This document shows positions 1-4,935 of a stretch of DNA of 7,772 nt, one piece after another. Each line of letters opens with the position of its first letter. Position 1 is the stretch's first letter. Origin of the DNA: Cytophagaceae bacterium (GTDB lineage Bacteria > Bacteroidota > Bacteroidia > Cytophagales > Spirosomataceae). The DNA lies in the NCBI GenBank assembly GCA_027485075.1, contig JAIXRT010000045.1, positions 1 through 7,772 of the forward strand, read 5' to 3'. The translations under genes and the position numbers were made by a program. The notes beneath the pieces were generated by a model that saw only the letters and a program-made list of their open reading frames with translations, made no database searches and was not told the origin of the DNA.

Positions 1-118
1 AAAAGGTAACTTGGTGGCCTAGATCGGATAAAGATTTGGCAAGACCCCAAATCACCCGTTCGGTTCCTCCGTAACCAGCCACGGGAATTTTCTGATCATG
101 AACGATTAATATGTGCAT
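1..118 (-). CDS. Glycosyltransferase family 4 protein, N-terminal fragment
   Basis: Reading the minus strand from ATG at 118 gives 39 residues that stay open to the window edge, so the gene is cut off and its C-terminus lies outside. The start is MHILIVHDQKIPVAG followed by YGGTERVIWGLAKSL. A short hydrophobic beta strand, a glycine-rich loop (GYGGTER, residues 15-21) and an amphipathic helix ending in a G-H-x-V-T-F strand are the hallmark N-terminus of GT-B fold family 4 sugar transferases, which move a sugar from a nucleotide-sugar donor. The acceptor cannot be told from this fragment. It is divergent from tsdA and shows no link to the sulfur genes. The start has no Shine-Dalgarno sequence, but a perfect TAnnTTTG box lies about 30 bases upstream. 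The family call is fairly secure and the precise role is unknown. Confidence 0.8.
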   Translation of the reverse strand, partial: MHILIVHDQKIPVAGYGGTERVIWGLAKSLSDLGHQVTF

Positions 119-146
119 TACACGGAGGAGTTAACGGACAAAACTA

Positions 147-154
147 CAAAATTA
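147..154 (-). promoter_or_regulatory. Bacteroidota-type -7 box for the glycosyltransferase gene
   Basis: On the minus strand 154-147 reads TAATTTTG, an exact match to the TAnnTTTG -7 element of Bacteroidota housekeeping sigma factors. Transcription would begin near 143, leaving a leader of about 25 bases before ATG 118. No good TTTG -33 element is seen 19-21 bases further upstream, so the call rests on the -7 box and its position. Confidence 0.4.
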
Positions 155-214
155 TCCTACATGTTCACCTCGATAATGAAAGCATGAACTGTAGAATAAT
201 TTGTAATATTAGGT

Positions 215-229
215 TTGAATCAGATTCAA
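215..229. repeat. Perfect 15-bp palindrome in the divergent promoter region
   Basis: TTGAATC-A-GATTCAA is a perfect inverted repeat with 7-bp arms and one central base. Its TTGA...TCAA ends resemble Fnr-type half sites, but the spacing is one base longer than the classical Fnr site. It is centred at 222, about 60 bases before the proposed tsdA transcription start and 19.5 bases from the GTGA-N6-TCAC site. It could be a second regulator site or chance; nothing else in the window repeats it. Confidence 0.3.
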
Positions 230-234
230 TTCAC

Positions 235-248
235 GTGATAATTGTCAC
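235..248 (+). promoter_or_regulatory. Crp/Fnr-type operator before tsdA (GTGA-N6-TCAC)
   Basis: The site reads GTGATAATTGTCAC, the core layout of an E. coli CRP site (GTGA, six bases, TCAC). It matches the site at 4922-4935 at 11 of 14 bases when both are read toward their genes (shared GTGATAA start and TCAC end). Its centre, 241.5, lies 29.5 bases before the first base of the TATTTTTG box, which puts it near -41, a class II activator position. It also abuts a second GTGA palindrome, TCACGTGA at 231-238. The likely ligand is the Crp/Fnr protein encoded at 4932-5561. Confidence 0.65.
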
Positions 249-278
249 TTGATGTATTCTAAATTCAAATTATTTTTG
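248..278 (+). promoter_or_regulatory. Proposed tsdA promoter (-33 CTTG, -7 TATTTTTG)
   Basis: TATTTTTG at 271-278 is an exact TAnnTTTG -7 box. CTTG at 248-251, three of four bases of the TTTG -33 element, ends 19 bases before it, the usual Bacteroidota spacing. The predicted transcription start is near 282. If this is the main promoter, the upstream ATG at 252 is not in the transcript, and the TTG at 300 becomes the first usable in-frame start, with a leader of about 18 bases. A competing TAGGTTTG box at 210-217 would fit the ATG but lacks any -33 partner. Confidence 0.5.
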
Positions 279-299
279 TTTTACTTATTAACAGCGGAT

Positions 300-1313
300 T
301 TGAAATCTACTTATTCTACCATACTTTCAGGGTTTATCGCTTTATTGATTGTATTCATATTTGTTTTGGTGGGTATATTCATTTATACAAAATCTGCGAT
401 TAAGCAGGTTGATTCTATCAAAAAAACAGAAGTTTTTCAGGTTCCCGATTCAAATTTCACGCATGTGTGGACGGCCCCCTCTGATTGGCGCATGATGTAT
501 TTAACTGATTCTCAAAAAGAATTAGTTTTATATGGTCGCGAATTGATTGCTCATACCTCAGATTACCTGGGTCCTAAGGGAAGTGTAAGATTCATGTCTA
601 ACGGAATGAATTGCCAAAACTGTCATTTAAATGCAGGCACTCAACCGTGGGGTAATAATTATTTTGCTGTAGAATCAACTTATCCTAAGTTCAGGGCTCG
701 TTCTGGAACGAATGAGAATCAAATTAAGCGTGTGAATGATTGTTTTGAACGTAGTCTGAATGGCCTGGCCTTGGATTCGACAAGTCGAGAAATGCGGGCT
801 ATTCTTGCCTACATCAAATGGCTTGGAACCGATGTGGAGAAAAAAGTTGCCCCTAAAGGTTCGGGTATTTATAAGTTAAAACTCATGAAGCGGGCCAGTG
901 ACCCAAAGAAAGGGGAGGCCGTCTATTTAGCTAAATGTCAATCTTGTCATCAAGCGGATGGAGCTGGGATTTTAGCAGCAACAGGTAAATCCTACACCTA
1001 TCCACCGCTTTGGGGTAAGAACAGTTATAATGTGGGTGCCGGATTGTTTCGTATTTCAAATTTTGCAGGTTATGTAAAATACAATATGCCGCAAGGTACA
1101 ACGTATGAGAAACCTCAATTAAGTGACGAAGAGGCCTGGGATGTTGCGGCCTATGTTAATTCGATGCCAAGACCTGCCAAAGATTTATCGCGTGATTGGC
1201 CTGATATTTCCAAGAAGCCATTTGATCATCCCTTTGGTCCTTACACGGATTCATTTTCTGAGAATCAGCATAAGTATGGTCCTTATGGCCCAATTAAAGA
1301 ATTTTATAAGTGA
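300..1313 (+). CDS. tsdA: Membrane-anchored dihaem thiosulfate dehydrogenase / tetrathionate reductase, TsdA family
   Basis: This is a TsdA-type dihaem cytochrome c, which joins two thiosulfates into tetrathionate in the periplasm and passes on the electrons; some family members work in reverse. From TTG 300 it has 337 residues. A hydrophobic segment at about 8-29 acts as an uncleaved anchor, followed by a periplasmic domain. Haem motifs are CQNCH (105-109) and CQSCH (213-217). Cys148 in the RVNDCFERSLNG block matches the cysteine ligand of the catalytic haem that distinguishes TsdA from ordinary cytochromes. Met263 in NMPQG is a likely ligand of haem 2. A conserved SMPRP block follows at 288-292. 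The longer reading from ATG 252 adds 16 residues that overlap the proposed promoter; I chose TTG 300 for that reason and because it gives a compact signal anchor (M-K-S-T then hydrophobic). The start is uncertain, the family call is firm. It is convergent with the YeeE/YedE genes. Confidence 0.87.
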   Translation: MKSTYSTILSGFIALLIVFIFVLVGIFIYTKSAIKQVDSIKKTEVFQVPDSNFTHVWTAPSDWRMMYLTDSQKELVLYGRELIAHTSDYLGPKGSVRFMSNGMNCQNCHLNAGTQPWGNNYFAVESTYPKFRARSGTNENQIKRVNDCFERSLNGLALDSTSREMRAILAYIKWLGTDVEKKVAPKGSGIYKLKLMKRASDPKKGEAVYLAKCQSCHQADGAGILAATGKSYTYPPLWGKNSYNVGAGLFRISNFAGYVKYNMPQGTTYEKPQLSDEEAWDVAAYVNSMPRPAKDLSRDWPDISKKPFDHPFGPYTDSFSENQHKYGPYGPIKEFYK

Positions 1314-1341
1314 AAGGTAAGAGGTGAGAGGTAAGAGGTGG
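1314..1341 (+). repeat. Post-stop heptamer tandem repeat after tsdA
   Basis: Starting at the base after the tsdA stop codon are four 7-bp units: AAGGTAA, GAGGTGA, GAGGTAA, GAGGTGG. The tsdA stop TGA at 1311-1313 is itself in phase with the TRA ends of the units (1311, 1318, 1325, 1332). Because 7 leaves remainder 1 when divided by 3, the three extra stop triplets fall in three different frames. Bases 1315-1329 are inversely repeated at 1398-1412. Confidence 0.8.
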
Positions 1342-1353
1342 CTACTTTTTACA

Positions 1354-1385
1354 AAAAAAGGATTCGAATAATCGAACCCCTTTTT
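1354..1385 (-). terminator. Convergent intrinsic terminator, stronger for the minus-strand operon
   Basis: A hairpin has the inner stem TTCGA/TCGAA (1363-1367 with 1372-1376) and loop ATAA. It continues through 1360-1361 with 1378-1379 and is flanked by an A run (1353-1359) and a T run (1381-1385). In a plus-strand transcript the pairs 1362/1377 and 1359/1380 are A-C mismatches. In the minus-strand transcript both become G-U wobbles, giving an unbroken GGGG-UUCGA stem followed by a run of U. It should therefore stop the YeeE/YedE operon well and tsdA less well. It sits inside the heptamer inverted repeat. Confidence 0.7.
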
Positions 1386-1392
1386 ATATCTC

Positions 1393-1420
1393 TCACTTCT
1401 CACCTCTTACCTCTAACCTC
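1393..1420 (-). repeat. Post-stop heptamer tandem repeat after the second YeeE/YedE gene
   Basis: Read on the minus strand from the base after the stop codon (1423-1421), the units are GAGGTTA, GAGGTAA, GAGGTGA, GAAGTGA. The stop codon is in phase with the unit ends (1423, 1416, 1409, 1402, 1395). Three of the four units end in TAA or TGA, in three different reading frames. The tract mirrors the one after tsdA, so the two converge on the terminator between them and form an inverted repeat with a 15-bp perfect core (1315-1329 with 1398-1412). Confidence 0.8.
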
Positions 1421-1921
1421 TCAATGTGGTAATTTATCTCGATACTTTCCATACGCCCACGTTCCCGCAATAGAGCTCAGAATCACTACTGCAATCGCTA
1501 AAACACCTGTTCCTAATTGAGCGAAAAGTGGACCCGGACATGCACCCGTAACAGCCCAACCTAGACCAAATATTAAGCCACCATAGATTTGACCTTTATT
1601 GAATTTCTTGTCTGAAAAAGTAATCGCTTCTCCATGAATGGTTTTGATCTTCAATTTCTTTATGAGAAAAACCGAAATAGCTCCTACAACAACAGCAGTT
1701 CCAATGACCCCATACATGTGGAAACTTTGTAATCGGAACATTTCTTGAATGCGAAACCAAGAGATGATTTCAGCCTTTACAAATACGATACCAAAAACAA
1801 TACCTACCGCTAGATACTTAAAATTATACCACCATGGATGGTTTAAGTTGGATTCATTCAAACACATCGTGTCCAATGAACGCACTTCGAAATCCGTTTC
1901 TTCTTGTTGGCTCTTCATCAT
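1421..1921 (-). CDS. YeeE/YedE-family (DUF6691-like) half-transporter, second subunit
   Basis: This 166-residue membrane protein of the YeeE/YedE sulfur-transport superfamily is one half of a split transporter. Hydrophobic segments lie at about 34-52, 69-88, 111-128 and 137-157. The family signature GACPGP is at 126-131, with Cys128 in the position of the conserved cysteines that pass thiosulfate through the TsuA (YeeE) channel. The N-terminal 30 residues are polar and probably cytoplasmic. The open frame extends back to 2050, but that part overlaps the upstream gene. ATG 1921 shares one base with the stop of the upstream gene (TAATG), the usual arrangement for translational coupling, so I place the start there; ATG 1918 is nearly as good. 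The two halves presumably form one unit importing thiosulfate or another sulfur anion. The substrate is inferred from neighbours and homology and is not visible in the sequence. Confidence 0.85.
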   Translation of the reverse strand: MMKSQQEETDFEVRSLDTMCLNESNLNHPWWYNFKYLAVGIVFGIVFVKAEIISWFRIQEMFRLQSFHMYGVIGTAVVVGAISVFLIKKLKIKTIHGEAITFSDKKFNKGQIYGGLIFGLGWAVTGACPGPLFAQLGTGVLAIAVVILSSIAGTWAYGKYRDKLPH

Positions 1922-2484
1922 TACAGGCTTAAAATAAATGGTAAAATAAGATTGGCCATCAAAAATCCGCCAACCATAAAACTTATTGTTGCCACCAATG
2001 ATGGCCATTGTAAATTGGAAAGACCCATAATCGCATGACCAGATGTGCAACCTCCTGCCCAGCGAGTACCAAAGCCAACTAAGAATCCGCCACCTACCAT
2101 CATAATTAAACCACGCAGCGTAAATAGATCTTCAATGGAAAACAATTGCTTAGGTACCATGCCTGAAAAATCTGTGATGCCATAGTTAGCTAAATCCAAT
2201 GCTAAATCTGGATGTATCACAATTGCGGCTTCAGAGCCAAGGAATTTGGCCGAAATGATCCCGCCAATAAAAATTCCCACAATAAAGAATAAATTCCATG
2301 ATTCCTTCTTCCAATCATAGTTGAAAAATGGGATGTTACTTGGAAGGCATGCGGCACATATATGACGCAAATTAGACGAGATGCCAAAATGCTTATTTCC
2401 TAAAAACAATAGGGTAGGGACAATGAGTCCAATAATGATTCCTGCCGTATACCAAGGCCAGGGTTGGGTGATTGTTTCTATCAT
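1921..2484 (-). CDS. YeeE/YedE-family sulfur transporter, first half
   Basis: This 187-residue inner-membrane protein is the partner half of the gene at 1421-1921. Predicted membrane segments are at about 11-30, 63-83, 122-142 and 163-186. The YeeE/YedE signature GFGTRWAGGCTSGH ends at 150, with Cys146 as the conserved cysteine. An extra HICAAC motif (Cys43, Cys46) follows the first segment. Full-length TsuA-type thiosulfate transporters are about twice this size and use several cysteines, so the two genes together resemble one such transporter split in two. The ATG at 2484 has no Shine-Dalgarno sequence. The 122-bp gap upstream holds heptamer repeats and only an imperfect -7 box (TTAATTTG, minus 2560-2553), so the pair may be read through from the persulfide dioxygenase gene. 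The family call is firm and the substrate is inferred. Confidence 0.87.
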   Translation of the reverse strand: MIETITQPWPWYTAGIIIGLIVPTLLFLGNKHFGISSNLRHICAACLPSNIPFFNYDWKKESWNLFFIVGIFIGGIISAKFLGSEAAIVIHPDLALDLANYGITDFSGMVPKQLFSIEDLFTLRGLIMMVGGGFLVGFGTRWAGGCTSGHAIMGLSNLQWPSLVATISFMVGGFLMANLILPFILSL

Positions 2485-2496
2485 GGTAAGTTTAAA

Positions 2497-2531
2497 TCAG
2501 TTGTAAGTAGTCAGTTGTCTTTTGTTAGTTG
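2497..2531 (+). repeat. Heptamer tandem repeat, TYAGTTG type
   Basis: Five 7-bp units in a row on the plus strand: TCAGTTG, TAAGTAG, TCAGTTG, TCTTTTG, TTAGTTG. Read on the coding (minus) strand the main unit is CAACTRA. This tract lies in the leader of the first YeeE/YedE gene rather than at a stop codon. It shares the 7-bp period and the TRA end with the tract at 2573-2607. Confidence 0.65.
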
Positions 2532-2572
2532 ACGCTAGGTTAAATATTTTGGCAAATTAATTCATTTCTCTC

Positions 2573-2607
2573 TTAACTCTTAGTTCTTAACTCTTAGTTC
2601 TTAACTC
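2573..2607 (-). repeat. Post-stop heptamer tandem repeat after the persulfide dioxygenase gene
   Basis: On the minus strand five 7-bp units alternate GAGTTAA, GAACTAA, GAGTTAA, GAACTAA, GAGTTAA, equivalent to 2.5 copies of a 14-bp repeat. The first unit starts on the last base of the TAG stop codon (2609-2607). Each unit ends in TAA, so successive units place stops in frames 0, 1, 2, 0 and 1 relative to the gene. It is the same period and layout as the tracts after tsdA and after the second YeeE/YedE gene, but with a different unit. Confidence 0.85.
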
Positions 2608-4025
2608 TACAATAGTGTCGAAGGACAAACATATTCCGTTAATTGGAATTTATTCGATTCCTTGATTGATTTAAAGCCACCATTGATGTCAATTAAGTTG
2701 TCATATCCACGAGCTCGTAAGGTTGAGTTAAAGATCATTGAACGGTAACCACCTGCACAGTGTACGAAGTAAGTCTTGTTCTTGTTGATTTTCAACATGC
2801 TATCGTTTATGAAGTCCAAAGGTGCATTTTCAGCGTCTACTACATGCTCACTTAAATACTCTGAATTTTTACGAACGTCAATAATTTCACCCTCACCTGC
2901 TTCGAAACGAGCGAACATTTCTTCTGGGCTGATCGATGTGATTGTATCCACTTCCCTGTTTGCAGCTTTCCAAGCAGCAATGCCACCTTTTAAGTAACCA
3001 ATGGTGAAGTCATAGCCTACACGCGCTAAACGTGTGATTACTTCTTCTTCGCGGCCTTCATCTGTCACCAACAATATTTCTTGCTTGATATCTGGAATCA
3101 TCGCGCCCACCCAGGGAGCGAATGAACCATCAATTCCGATATTAATCGAATTTGGAATAAATCCAGCAGCAAACGTTTGTGGATCACGCGTGTCCAAAAT
3201 TAATGCGCCAGTCTCGTTGGCCGCTACCTCAAATGCCTCCGGAGATAAGGCGTGTTGGCCTCGCTCCATTACTTTATCAATGGAATCGTATCCTTGGATA
3301 TTCATCAATACGTTTAATGGGAAATATGCTGGAGGAGCAACTAATCCTGTTAAAACTTCTTTTATAAAAGCCTCTTTTGTTAAGGCAGGATTCAATGCGT
3401 AGTTGGTTTTCTTCTGATTGCCCAACGTATCCGTAGTCTCCTTACTCATATTTTTTCCACAGGCAGAACCTGCACCGTGCGCGGGATATACGATAATATC
3501 GTCTGTCAAAGGCATTATCTTATTACGTAACGAATCGAATAGGTGACCTGCTAAAATATCTTCAGTTAGATCAGCTTTTACTTTTTGAGCTAAATCTGGA
3601 CGGCCTACATCGCCGATGAACAAGGTATCGCCAGAGAATAAGCTCGTTGCTTTTCCTGTTTCATCGATCAACAAGAAACAGGTAGATTCCATGGTATGTC
3701 CTGGTGTATGGATGACACGGATGCTCACATTTCCTAATTTGAATTCTTGACCATCTGACGCAGAGATACAGTCGAATGCACATGCAGCATTAGGCCCATA
3801 AACAATGGGTGCACCTGTCTTCGCGGATAAATCTATATGTCCAGATACAAAATCCGCATGAAAATGAGTTTCAAACACATATTTAATCTTTGCTCCATTT
3901 CGGTCAGCCTTCTCGATGTAGGGTTGCACTTCACGTAGTGGATCAATGATTGCAGCCTCCCCATTGCTTTCAATGTAGTAGGCACCCTGTGCCAAACATC
4001 CCGTGTAAATTTGCTCTACTTTCAT
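2607..4025 (-). CDS. CstB-like persulfide dioxygenase with two rhodanese domains
   Basis: This 472-residue cytoplasmic protein has a metallo-beta-lactamase domain (about 1-200), an inactive rhodanese domain (about 255-360) and an active rhodanese domain (about 365-465). This is the layout of S. aureus CstB, which oxidises persulfides to sulfite with O2 and forms thiosulfate. Expected mononuclear iron ligands of the ETHE1 type are His54 (in THFHADF), His110 (in HTPGHT) and Asp133 (in SGDTLF). Phe59 replaces the second-metal histidine of dinuclear hydrolases, which supports a dioxygenase over a glyoxalase II. His183 lies in PAHGAG. The middle rhodanese has Asp322 (TDEGR) where the catalytic cysteine would be; the last has Cys423 in HCAGGYRS. 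It lies 17 bases after the TauE gene and is surely co-transcribed with it. The start ATG 4025 is the only sensible one. Family call firm; exact persulfide substrate inferred. Confidence 0.9.
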   Translation of the reverse strand: MKVEQIYTGCLAQGAYYIESNGEAAIIDPLREVQPYIEKADRNGAKIKYVFETHFHADFVSGHIDLSAKTGAPIVYGPNAACAFDCISASDGQEFKLGNVSIRVIHTPGHTMESTCFLLIDETGKATSLFSGDTLFIGDVGRPDLAQKVKADLTEDILAGHLFDSLRNKIMPLTDDIIVYPAHGAGSACGKNMSKETTDTLGNQKKTNYALNPALTKEAFIKEVLTGLVAPPAYFPLNVLMNIQGYDSIDKVMERGQHALSPEAFEVAANETGALILDTRDPQTFAAGFIPNSINIGIDGSFAPWVGAMIPDIKQEILLVTDEGREEEVITRLARVGYDFTIGYLKGGIAAWKAANREVDTITSISPEEMFARFEAGEGEIIDVRKNSEYLSEHVVDAENAPLDFINDSMLKINKNKTYFVHCAGGYRSMIFNSTLRARGYDNLIDINGGFKSIKESNKFQLTEYVCPSTLL

Positions 4026-4042
4026 GTACGTATTTTTCTTAA

Positions 4043-4864
4043 TTATTTGATTGGGAAAGCGATTTGTTGGATTAGAATATAGATTCCCATAACTAAAACA
4101 AACCAGCCAAATCCCACTTTTAATTTATCTCCATCTACTTTTTTGCTAATTGCATCGCCGATGAAAATTCCGCCGATGGCTAATGCAGTAACGGTTAATA
4201 ATAGATTCCAATCAATGACTGTATGACCTAGATCACCAGTAAAACCAATGAGCGATTTGGCAGCAATGATTAAAAGTGAAGTGCCTATAGCTTGTTTCAT
4301 GGATAGTTTAGAAAGCATAACCAAGGCTGGAATGATTAAGAAACCTCCACCAGCGCCAACTAAACCTGTTAATAGACCTACAACTATACCTTCTAATAGA
4401 ATCATTGGGTAGTTGAACACCTGCTCTTCCTCCACATAAGTACCTAATTTTTCTTTTTCGCATTGCTCGCAAGTTCCTCGAATCATGGAGATAGAGGCAG
4501 CGACCATCAAGATGGCAAACAAAACCATCATGAGTATTGATTTGGTGACAACAAAGTCACCAACGGTAAAAACATCGATTGGAATTAAAGGAACAATAAA
4601 TTTACGGGTAGCATAAACAGATAAGATAGACGGAATGCCAAAAATGACAGCCGTTTTCAAATTGATGAGCCTTTGTTTGTATTTGGGTATGGCTCCTACA
4701 AGTGAACTAGCACCCACCACGAATAAAGAATATGCTGTTGCGAGTATTGGATCAACACCAAACAAATAAACCAATACCGGAACGGTTAAAATGGATCCGC
4801 CACCACCAATTAAGCCTAATGAAACGCCAATAAGTAAAGAAGCGAAATATCCAATGAATTCCAT
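4043..4864 (-). CDS. TauE/SafE-family sulfur anion exporter
   Basis: This 273-residue polytopic membrane protein of the TauE/SafE family exports sulfite, sulfoacetate and related anions. The internal duplication typical of the family is clear: SLGLIGGGGSILTVPVLV at 15-32 and GLVGAGGGFLIIPALV at 167-182, each followed by a helix with an A-x-x-x-S or G-T-S motif. About eight membrane segments are predicted. A central loop carries a CEQC motif (Cys132, Cys135), which may bind metal or react with thiols. It is the first gene of the operon, with a Crp/Fnr-type operator 58-71 bases upstream and the persulfide dioxygenase gene 17 bases downstream. A tauE gene also neighbours cstB in the staphylococcal cst locus, which supports removal of sulfite made by the dioxygenase. 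The family is firm and the substrate inferred. Confidence 0.88.
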   Translation of the reverse strand: MEFIGYFASLLIGVSLGLIGGGGSILTVPVLVYLFGVDPILATAYSLFVVGASSLVGAIPKYKQRLINLKTAVIFGIPSILSVYATRKFIVPLIPIDVFTVGDFVVTKSILMMVLFAILMVAASISMIRGTCEQCEKEKLGTYVEEEQVFNYPMILLEGIVVGLLTGLVGAGGGFLIIPALVMLSKLSMKQAIGTSLLIIAAKSLIGFTGDLGHTVIDWNLLLTVTALAIGGIFIGDAISKKVDGDKLKVGFGWFVLVMGIYILIQQIAFPIK

Positions 4865-4891
4865 AGTTGCTATTTATGCGATTTGTTTAGG

Positions 4892-4899
4892 CAAATGTC
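4892..4899 (-). promoter_or_regulatory. Proposed -7 box of the tauE operon
   Basis: Minus strand 4899-4892 reads GACATTTG, five of the six fixed bases of TAnnTTTG. The first base lies 29.5 bases downstream of the centre of the GTGA-N6-TCAC palindrome, the same distance as at tsdA. Transcription would begin near 4888, about 24 bases before ATG 4864. No -33 element is present at the usual spacing, as expected for a promoter that depends on an activator. Confidence 0.45.
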
Positions 4900-4921
4900 A
4901 CCCATTCAAATCACAAAATTC

Positions 4922-4935
4922 GTGATTTTTATCAC
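4922..4935 (-). promoter_or_regulatory. Crp/Fnr-type operator before tauE (GTGA-N6-TCAC)
   Basis: Read toward tauE the site is GTGATAAAAATCAC, preceded by T, giving the CRP-like layout TGTGA-N6-TCAC. It overlaps the stop codon of the Crp/Fnr gene itself (4934-4932). More GTGA half sites follow toward tauE, including TCAC-N7-GTGA between 4911 and 4925. Similarity to the tsdA site and the matched spacing to the -7 box make it the likely binding site of the neighbouring regulator, acting as a class II activator. Confidence 0.65.

Noticed and set aside
210..217. TAGGTTTG as the -7 box of tsdA, supporting a start at ATG 252.
   Set aside because: It matches TAnnTTTG but has no TTTG or TTG at the -33 position and would leave the GTGA-N6-TCAC site downstream of the start. 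Kept as an alternative only.
1922..2050. A longer start for the second YeeE/YedE gene, with the frame open back to 2050.
   Set aside because: It would overlap the upstream gene by 129 bases in another frame, and the added residues show no family likeness. The TAATG junction at 1921 explains the start.
2573..2607. Phase-variable repeat controlling a reading frame.
   Set aside because: The tract starts at the stop codon and lies outside the coding region, so copy-number change would not shift the frame of the gene.
3034..3402. Plus-strand open frame of 122 codons opposite the dioxygenase gene, and similar frames elsewhere.
   Set aside because: It is antisense to conserved domains of the persulfide dioxygenase and shows no family motif; the same holds for the other short overlapping frames.
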